A stretch of DNA of 10,187 bases. It comes from Methylomonas sp. (lineage in GTDB: Bacteria > Pseudomonadota > Gammaproteobacteria > Methylococcales > Methylomonadaceae). The notes under the pieces are model-generated. The model made no database searches and was not told where the DNA came from. It worked only from the letters and a program-made list of their open reading frames with translations. The stretch spans positions 1-10,187 of the forward strand of contig JALSLS010000362.1 of assembly GCA_026988195.1 (NCBI GenBank). Reading direction: 5' to 3'. The position numbers and the translations under genes were made by a program. This document shows, in pieces, positions 1 through 4,271 of this stretch (position 1 is the stretch's first letter; every line of letters starts with the position of its first letter).

Positions 1-1
1 A

Positions 2-268
2 GGTGTCAGTAAAAATACACTGGATATTGATATTGATATTGATCAGGATATTTTAAGTATTAAAGGAAGTATTGATTTAACAATAAAGGAAAATATGCAA
101 CCTACCTATATGGATGTGAGAGCAAATGTATATGAAAGACACTTTACTTTAGGGGATGAGCTGGATAGTAGCAAGATAGAGGCAAAATTAGATCACGGCG
201 CTTTAAAACTATCTATCCCGCGACTTGAGCAGCATCAGCCTAAAAAAATCTCTATTAAAGTCGCTTAA
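2..268 (+). CDS. small heat-shock protein (Hsp20/alpha-crystallin), 3' part
   Basis: This is the C-terminal part of an Hsp20-family holdase; the start lies before the window. It is read in the frame ending at TAA 266-268 (88 codons visible). The translation has the second half of an alpha-crystallin domain: the segment YERHFTLGDELD, then KIEAKLDHGALKLSIPR, which is the family's A-x-x-x-G-x-L signature. It ends in a basic tail with ISI as the C-terminal I-x-I anchor used for oligomer assembly. Such proteins bind unfolding polypeptides without ATP in the cytoplasm and pass them to ClpB and DnaK. A run of GATATT units (about bases 22-43) encodes alternating Asp-Ile. The next hsp20 gene starts 15 bp after the stop, so the two are probably one operon made by duplication, although the proteins are clearly diverged. 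Confidence 0.88.
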   Translation, partial: GVSKNTLDIDIDIDQDILSIKGSIDLTIKENMQPTYMDVRANVYERHFTLGDELDSSKIEAKLDHGALKLSIPRLEQHQPKKISIKVA

Positions 269-283
269 TGCAGGAGGTGTATA

Positions 284-769
284 ATGTTTAAAATGAATGA
301 GCTAAGCAATGGTTTATCCCGCACTTGGGACACGGTAAGTCGCGGTTGGAATCATTTAATTAATAATGCTGGTAATGCATTAACCCAATTTTTTTCCAGT
401 GACGATAAGGAAAAGGCGGATAATGTGCCTGCTTCCAGTCCTCGTTGGGGTTTGATCAGTGCTGATATGTATGATGATGCAGATAAAGTAGTGGTTAAAC
501 TGGAAGTACCTGGGCTAGCAAATGATGATTTTGATATTAACATAATTGATAATATCTTGACGATTAGCGGAGAAAAACAATTCCAACAAGAAAAAACTCA
601 AGGTAATTACCGTATACTGGAATGTGCATATGGTCGATTTAGCCGCTCAATTCCATTGGAATATGAAGTTGTCGCAGATACAGCAAAAGCCAGTTACGAT
701 AGAGGTATATTAAAAATCGAACTGGATAAAAAGCCGCATCAGCGCCGACGTAAAATTGAAATTAAATAA
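284..769 (+). CDS. small heat-shock protein, Hsp20 family
   Basis: This is a complete 161-aa ATP-independent holdase chaperone, within the usual 140-180 aa of bacterial sHsps. Residues 1-55 form a variable, Trp-containing N-terminal arm. Residues about 58-150 are the alpha-crystallin domain, with the motifs KLEVPGL (72-78), GRFSRSIPL (117-125) and the A-x-x-x-x-G-I-L signature near 136-143. The C-terminal tail is basic (RRRK) and carries IEI at 158-160, the I-x-I motif that docks on a neighbouring subunit. The start at 284 is supported by AGGAGG at 272-277 with a 6-nt spacer; Met4 has no better site. The gene follows another hsp20 gene after 15 bp, so the two are likely co-transcribed. Downstream is a large palindromic repeat and then cbpA. 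The family is certain; the exact member name (for example IbpA) cannot be assigned. Confidence 0.95.
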   Translation: MFKMNELSNGLSRTWDTVSRGWNHLINNAGNALTQFFSSDDKEKADNVPASSPRWGLISADMYDDADKVVVKLEVPGLANDDFDINIIDNILTISGEKQFQQEKTQGNYRILECAYGRFSRSIPLEYEVVADTAKASYDRGILKIELDKKPHQRRRKIEIK

Positions 770-783
770 ATTTATTTTTAGCA

Positions 784-989
784 AGAAAGGACTTTAGGAA
801 CGTGTATGGAATAACTTCCCGAAATTATAACGTAGGGTTTTTGTTTCAGGTGGAATGATCTCATGAGGCGCATAGCAAGCTACGTAACGAATGAGATCAT
901 TCCACCTGGAGCAAAAAGACAAGTTAGAAATCGGTAAGTTGTTTCGTGCACGTTCCTTAGCCGAGAACTCTGCGGCTAAAGTCCTTTCT
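784..989. repeat. 206-bp imperfect palindromic repeat element (MITE-like)
   Basis: The outer 13 bp match perfectly in inverted orientation (784-796 and 977-989). The next 8 bp (797-804 against 949-956) also match, then weaker pairing continues inward. The innermost 27-nt arms (838-864 and 891-917) differ at only two positions around a 26-nt centre (865-890). The right arm carries an extra 20 nt (957-976); its TTAGCCG at 957-963 pairs with CGGCTAA at 973-979 as a hairpin of its own. Several arm differences are transitions that would give G-U pairs in RNA (for example at 805, 807, 809, 812, 844 and 846). No transposase is present, so it resembles a non-autonomous element or a large intergenic hairpin. 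It fills nearly all of the hsp20-cbpA gap. Confidence 0.85.
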
Positions 990-1006
990 GTTATTGTGAT
1001 ACGCGT

Positions 1007-1012
1007 AAGAGG
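1007..1012 (+). promoter_or_regulatory. ribosome binding site that fixes the cbpA start
   Basis: AAGAGG lies 4 nt before ATG 1017. The open frame also reaches an ATG at 891, but that codon is inside a palindromic repeat, and the 42 extra residues do not resemble any J-protein N-terminus. The spacing is a little short, but the J-domain begins right at 1017. Confidence 0.7.
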
Positions 1013-1016
1013 TACT

Positions 1017-1997
1017 ATGGAATATAAAGATTATTATAAAATCATGGGCATTACCAAAGATGCCTCTCAGAATGAGATAAAACGTGCTTATCGTAAACTA
1101 GCGCGTAAATATCACCCTGATGTCAGTAAAGAAAAAGATGCAGAGGAACGTTTTAAAGAGTTGGGCGAAGCCTACGAAGTATTAAAAGACCCTGAAAAAC
1201 GCACTGCTTATGATCAACTTGGGGCAAACTGGAAAGCAGGACAGCAAGGCTTTCAACCTCCACCAGACTGGGATGCAGGTTTTGAGTTTCATGGTGATAG
1301 TTTTACGGGGGGAACTGAAGGGTCAGCCGGCGCGGCGGGGTTTAGTGATTTCTTTGAAAGCCTGTTTGGTCGAGCAGGGGGTGGTTTTCAATCGCACTCT
1401 GCTGGTGCTGAACACTATCAAATGCGAGGGCAAGATAGTCATGCTAAAGTCTTTATAGACCTTGAAGATGCTTATCAAGGCACATCACGTAATTTAACAT
1501 TACGCAGCACCATAATGGGTCCGGATGGTCACCCTCAACTACAACCACGCACCTTGAATGTTAAAATTCCAAAAGGCATTAAAGCCGGTCAAAATATTCG
1601 TTTAAAAGGACAAGGCAGCCCAGGTGTTGGAGGAGGACAAGCTGGAGATTTATATCTGGAAATAGAATTTAATCCACATTCTATTTATAAGGTTAACGGT
1701 GCAGATGTTTCACTGGAATTACCTATCACCCCTTGGGAAGCAGCTTTAGGAGGTAAAATAAAAATACCAACACCCAGCGGTATGATAGATCTAAAAATAC
1801 CTGAAAACATTTCAAGTGGTAAAAAAATGCGCCTGAAACAACGTGGTATTCCAGCAAAACAGCCAGGTGATTTTTATATAACATTGATGATTGTTTTACC
1901 TGAGAACCTAAGTGAGGAAGATAAGGCCTTATTTAAAAAGTTACAGCAGACAAACAGCCATTTTAATCCGCGAACAAAACTGGGATTAGGGAAATAG
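1017..1997 (+). CDS. cbpA: DnaJ-like co-chaperone CbpA (curved-DNA-binding protein)
   Basis: This is a 326-aa class II J-protein that stimulates DnaK ATPase and delivers substrates; in E. coli CbpA also binds curved DNA and is associated with the nucleoid. E. coli CbpA is about 306 aa, so the length fits. Residues 2-69 form the J-domain, with HPD at 33-35, the triplet needed to trigger DnaK. Residues about 70-137 are a Gly/Phe-rich linker (DFFESLFGRAGGGF at 111-124). From about 140 to the end are the two beta-rich client-binding domains typical of DnaJ C-termini (VKIPKGIKAGQNIRLKGQG; GDLYLEIEF; PGDFYITL). There is no CxxCxGxG zinc finger, which separates it from DnaJ. The true start is 1017, not the upstream ATG at 891 inside the repeat. 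cbpM follows after 2 bp. Its own promoter, if any, would have to lie in or just after the repeat. Confidence 0.93.
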   Translation: MEYKDYYKIMGITKDASQNEIKRAYRKLARKYHPDVSKEKDAEERFKELGEAYEVLKDPEKRTAYDQLGANWKAGQQGFQPPPDWDAGFEFHGDSFTGGTEGSAGAAGFSDFFESLFGRAGGGFQSHSAGAEHYQMRGQDSHAKVFIDLEDAYQGTSRNLTLRSTIMGPDGHPQLQPRTLNVKIPKGIKAGQNIRLKGQGSPGVGGGQAGDLYLEIEFNPHSIYKVNGADVSLELPITPWEAALGGKIKIPTPSGMIDLKIPENISSGKKMRLKQRGIPAKQPGDFYITLMIVLPENLSEEDKALFKKLQQTNSHFNPRTKLGLGK

Positions 1998-1999
1998 CC

Positions 2000-2320
2000 A
2001 TGCAAAATGAAATGATTAAATCAGAAGTAGGTATTGTTGTAGAGGAATATGATCATATCTCATTAGTTAAGCTTTGCCGTTACTGTGCGTTACCCGCAGA
2101 AAGTATCATTAAAATGGTCGAACGCGGTGTAATTGATCCTATTGATACATCGCTTAGTTATACTCACTGGCAATTTTCCAGCACCAGTTTGTTACGCATA
2201 CAAACTGCGTTGCGTTTACAACGAGATTTAGAGGTTAACCTTGCTGGTGCAGTATTGGCTTTGGAGTTATTAGATGAAATAAAACAACTGCGTCAGGAAG
2301 TGGCCTATTTGCAACGGTAA
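2000..2320 (+). CDS. cbpM: CbpA modulator CbpM (MerR-like chaperone modulator)
   Basis: This 106-aa protein belongs to the CbpM family; E. coli CbpM is about 101 aa. In E. coli CbpM binds the J-domain of CbpA and inhibits both its co-chaperone and its DNA-binding activities, competing with DnaK. The sequence shows the MerR-related helical core (LVKLCRYCALP at about 24-34, then SIIKMVERGVIDP at 37-49), the central FSSTSLLRIQTALRLQRDL, and a C-terminal leucine-rich helix (LLDEIKQLRQEVAYLQR) that is probably a coiled coil. The start is supported by AGGGA at 1988-1992 with a 7-nt spacer, and it lies 2 bp after the cbpA stop. Together these indicate one transcript with translational coupling. It is convergent with the Crp/Fnr gene. 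It is unlikely to bind DNA despite its MerR-like fold. Confidence 0.9.
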   Translation: MQNEMIKSEVGIVVEEYDHISLVKLCRYCALPAESIIKMVERGVIDPIDTSLSYTHWQFSSTSLLRIQTALRLQRDLEVNLAGAVLALELLDEIKQLRQEVAYLQR

Positions 2321-2324
2321 TAAC

Positions 2325-2585
2325 AGCTTTAGCCGTAGCTTACATCTAAGGAACCTTAAAAGAATGAGCTTACCCACTGAGAACTTCACTGCCATTAAGG
2401 GAAGGGAAGAAAATAAGTAGGATGTGCTGACGATAGGAATTACACCATGAATGGTGTGTAGTAGAGTAACGCAGGAGCAGTTGCCGAGCGCATGAACTGC
2501 ATGCGATGCGCTTCCTATCGTCAGCACATCCTACATCAACTTGGGTAGGATCATTCTTATAATATTCCTAAGTGCGGCTAAAGCT
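2325..2585. repeat. outer inverted repeat between convergent cbpM and crp-like genes
   Basis: AGCTTTAGCCG at 2325-2335 is perfectly inverted at 2575-2585. Inside these, 2346-2376 pairs with 2542-2572 at 25 of 31 positions. The left arm has 10 nt (2336-2345) without a counterpart. A second, perfect inverted repeat (2417-2534) sits between the arms, so one element appears to have inserted into another. The right arm covers the last codon and TAG stop of the crp-like gene, and the left arm starts 5 bp after the cbpM stop. The structure could act as a two-way terminator, but no clear U-tract was seen. Confidence 0.75.
2417..2534. repeat. 118-bp cruciform repeat, copy A (23-bp perfect terminal arms)
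   Basis: The terminal arms 2417-2439 and 2512-2534 are perfect 23-bp inverted repeats starting GTAGGATGTGCTGACG. Inside are two smaller hairpins: ACACCAT 2442-2448 with ATGGTGT 2451-2457, and AGCGCAT 2487-2493 with ATGCGCT 2506-2512. A diverged copy in the opposite orientation is at 4124-4238. There is no coding capacity of note. It is a typical small dispersed palindromic element, placed inside a larger inverted repeat. Confidence 0.9.
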
Positions 2586-3339
2586 CCCCTTGTTTTAGAT
2601 TTGACTGCAAAATATTAGCCTCCTTATAAATCGCATCCAAATCATTAATAATAAGTTGATTACGTTTTTTATTAATAATGCCTTGCGAGCGCCAATGCTG
2701 TAATTGCTTATTAACCACCTGGCGGACTGAACCCACCATACGCGCCAATGCTTCATCAGAAAGCCCATTGATTAAATGGGTTTTCTGCGCCTCCTCCTGT
2801 TTTCCCGTATAGTGTTTAATCTTGTTAATATGCTTTAAAATTAAACGGCTTAAGCGAGTGGACATATCATGCAAAACAAAACTACTGGCAAGATCTTCCT
2901 GTTCACGCATTTTATGGGCAAGATAAGGTAAAAATTGCTGGTTTAGTTCTGGGTATGTCCAGATCCACTTTCGCATCATTTCTATGGGTACTGAAACTAA
3001 CTGTATTGAAGAGCTTATCGGCTCAAGAATAACATCGTGGGGCTTGCCATCCAATAATGTTGTAATATCAAAACTATCCCCGGGATAGAGCACATCCAAT
3101 GTGACTTCCTTTCCTGTATCAGGGTTGTTACGTTTCATTTCTAACTGTCCGTCCTGTAAAAAGTAGAACTGCGTCATCAGGTTATCAGGATTGATATAAC
3201 TGCCCTTTTCCCATTTTATTAAATGAAAATGTTGCGCTATTTCCTGAATAAGTGCCTCAGGCAAGGATGCAAATAAGGGGGACTGCTTTACCAATACAGC
3301 ACTGGCAGCACGCGGAACATGGACAATTGATGATGACAT
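2578..3339 (-). CDS. Crp/Fnr-family transcription regulator
   Basis: This 253-aa regulator has a cyclic-nucleotide-binding-like beta-roll (about 15-125: LFASLPEALIQEIA, YFLQDGQLEMKR, YPGDSFDITTLLDG). A dimerisation helix follows (about 130-158), then a Crp-type winged helix-turn-helix (about 192-232: LSDEALARMVGSVRQVVNKQLQ). Aligned without gaps to E. coli CRP, the recognition helix has Arg206, Gln207 and Lys211 at the places of CRP Arg180, Glu181 and Arg185. The phosphate-cassette Arg-Ser needed for cAMP is not seen after PGDSF, and the protein has no cysteine, so neither cAMP nor an FNR-type Fe-S cluster is expected; the ligand is unknown. The start at 3339 is preferred over 3393, which lies in a repeat remnant, because AGGGA precedes it at 5 nt. 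psiE lies upstream with a 77-bp gap. Its last codon and stop lie in a repeat arm. Confidence 0.9.
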   Translation of the reverse strand: MSSSIVHVPRAASAVLVKQSPLFASLPEALIQEIAQHFHLIKWEKGSYINPDNLMTQFYFLQDGQLEMKRNNPDTGKEVTLDVLYPGDSFDITTLLDGKPHDVILEPISSSIQLVSVPIEMMRKWIWTYPELNQQFLPYLAHKMREQEDLASSFVLHDMSTRLSRLILKHINKIKHYTGKQEEAQKTHLINGLSDEALARMVGSVRQVVNKQLQHWRSQGIINKKRNQLIINDLDAIYKEANILQSNLKQGEL

Positions 3340-3344
3340 ATTTT

Positions 3345-3349
3345 TCCCT
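3345..3349 (-). promoter_or_regulatory. ribosome binding site that fixes the Crp/Fnr gene start
   Basis: On the minus strand AGGGA stands 5 nt before ATG 3339. The alternative ATG at 3393 has no such site and would add 18 residues that do not match the family. Part of those codons lie in a repeat remnant. Confidence 0.65.
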
Positions 3350-3360
3350 GTGGTGAATGT

Positions 3361-3390
3361 ATCATAGGCATGATGCAATTTGCACCTCAA
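3361..3390 (-). promoter_or_regulatory. candidate promoter of the Crp/Fnr gene with internal palindrome
   Basis: On the minus strand TTGAGG (3390-3385) and TATGAT (3366-3361) are separated by 18 nt, giving a plausible sigma-70 promoter 22 bp before the start codon. The spacer contains the 11-bp palindrome TGCAATTTGCA (3374-3384, plus-strand reading), a possible operator. The -35 box lies in a solo copy of the terminal sequence of the cruciform repeat. This is a pattern match only. Confidence 0.35.
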
Positions 3391-3400
3391 CACATCCTAC
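3385..3400. repeat. solo terminal fragment of the cruciform repeat
   Basis: CCTCAACACATCCTAC differs at one base (A3390) from the terminal sequence of the cruciform repeat as represented by copy B and the copy A end. It has no partner arm nearby, so it is either a remnant of a deleted copy or a chance match. Confidence 0.5.
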
Positions 3401-3416
3401 AAATTATATTTTCATT

Positions 3417-3932
3417 CTATTCTTGATTAAATAAATTCTCTGCGTTTTCCCGCTGGCTTAATAGCCAGTATACAGCCCCCAAAACTAACACGGATAACGA
3501 CAGCGCTATCAGTTTGAAAGGCTCAGTCTCTTCTAAATTAATAATAATAAATTTTCGCGCCAAGGCTAATAGAGCCAGTAAAATGATGGACTTAACCTGA
3601 ACAATATGCGATTGACGTTCCATTACTTTTATAATTGAATGCTTAAATTCCATGGCAATCAATAAAGTCATTATCATACCAAAAATAACCTGAAAAATTT
3701 TATAATCCATTGGATTTAAAACACCGGCGATCAAGATGGAGTAAATATTAACCAGTAATTGCAAAAGTGCAACAAGCACCACCAGACTGATAATAAAACT
3801 AAGAATGACCAGTACCATTTGCTCAAAGCGTTCATAGACTGTCATTAGCGCCCAACATTCCTTGGTGCCTTCTGGCTTTTTGGTTCGGGCGCTAATCTTT
3901 ACTGTGACTTGATTGTCTTGTTGCCTTTGCAT
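3417..3932 (-). CDS. PsiE-like inner-membrane protein (phosphate-starvation-inducible E family)
   Basis: This 171-aa integral membrane protein has four predicted membrane segments at about 38-62, 80-97, 112-131 and 139-158, with a basic N-terminal cytoplasmic tail. The pattern, with MEFKHSI after the second segment and LLALARKFIIINLEE around the third, is what I recognise from the PsiE family. That family is named for phosphate-starvation induction in E. coli; its molecular function is unknown. An upstream GTG at 4022 would give 201 aa but lies in a hairpin repeat. ATG 3932 has GGGAG 5 nt before it and gives the normal family size; ATG 3944 is a weaker choice. It lies between clpB and the Crp/Fnr gene, all on one strand, but gaps of 339 and 77 bp filled partly by repeats argue against a tight operon. 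No Pho box was identified. Confidence 0.72.
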   Translation of the reverse strand: MQRQQDNQVTVKISARTKKPEGTKECWALMTVYERFEQMVLVILSFIISLVVLVALLQLLVNIYSILIAGVLNPMDYKIFQVIFGMIMTLLIAMEFKHSIIKVMERQSHIVQVKSIILLALLALARKFIIINLEETEPFKLIALSLSVLVLGAVYWLLSQRENAENLFNQE

Positions 3933-3937
3933 TTTGT

Positions 3938-3942
3938 CTCCC
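3938..3942 (-). promoter_or_regulatory. ribosome binding site supporting the psiE-like start
   Basis: GGGAG on the minus strand precedes ATG 3932 by 5 nt. The longer reading from GTG 4022 would put its first codons into the hairpin repeat at 4000-4121. Confidence 0.6.
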
Positions 3943-3999
3943 ATACTGGTTCTTGGTAAAAGCCTTATGCCATTAAGGAATGAGTTCATTTTTAACGGG

Positions 4000-4121
4000 T
4001 ACAAAAACTGGTAACCGTTCACCTCCCCCTTTGAAAAAGGGGGATTGAGGGGGATTTGTCTAATAAAATCTCCCCTAACCCCTCTTTTCCAAAGAGGGGG
4101 ACTGAACGGTTACAAAAACTG
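4000..4121. repeat. double-hairpin repeat flanked by 11-bp direct repeats
   Basis: TACAAAAACTG occurs at 4000-4010 and again at 4111-4121 in direct orientation. Between them GTAACCGTTCA (4011-4021) is inverted at 4103-4113. Two G/C-rich hairpins follow: CCCCCTTT 4025-4032 with AAAGGGGG 4036-4043, and CCCCTCTTT 4079-4087 with AAAGAGGGG 4091-4099. The two halves are also partly complementary to each other. The core resembles a CCCCCTTT-AAAGGGGG-type repeat that I recall as widespread in bacterial genomes. The direct repeats may be a target duplication. Confidence 0.8.
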
Positions 4122-4123
4122 TT

Positions 4124-4238
4124 GTAGGATGAGCTGAGGAACGAAGCGCATCATTTACCTGATGCGCTCGGCAACTGCTCCAGCGTTGCTCTACCACACA
4201 CCATCCATGGTGTAATTCCTATCCTCAGCACATCCTAT
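4124..4238. repeat. 115-bp cruciform repeat, copy B (inverted relative to copy A)
   Basis: The terminal arms 4125-4140 and 4222-4237 match in 15 of 16 positions. The reverse complement aligns with the copy at 2417-2534: over the first 77 or so bases there are about six differences, including the internal hairpin with ATGGTGT and the segment GGAGCAGTTGCCGAGCGCAT. The last third is more diverged. It starts 3 bp after the end of the double-hairpin repeat and ends 34 bp after the clpB stop. Confidence 0.88.
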
Positions 4239-4271
4239 GCTAATACCCATCAAAGGACAATAGATATAATA

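Noticed and set aside
764..779. AT-only palindrome right after the hsp20 stop as a terminator
   Set aside because: It lacks G/C pairs and would form no stable stem; it is better seen as AT-rich spacer.
2270..2527. 85-aa open frame on the minus strand
   Set aside because: It runs through the nested repeats and the cbpM 3' end; its sequence is explained by repeat DNA.
784..4238. CRISPR array or tandem repeat array
   Set aside because: The repeats are palindromic, of different families and irregularly spaced with genes between them; no regular repeat-spacer pattern exists.
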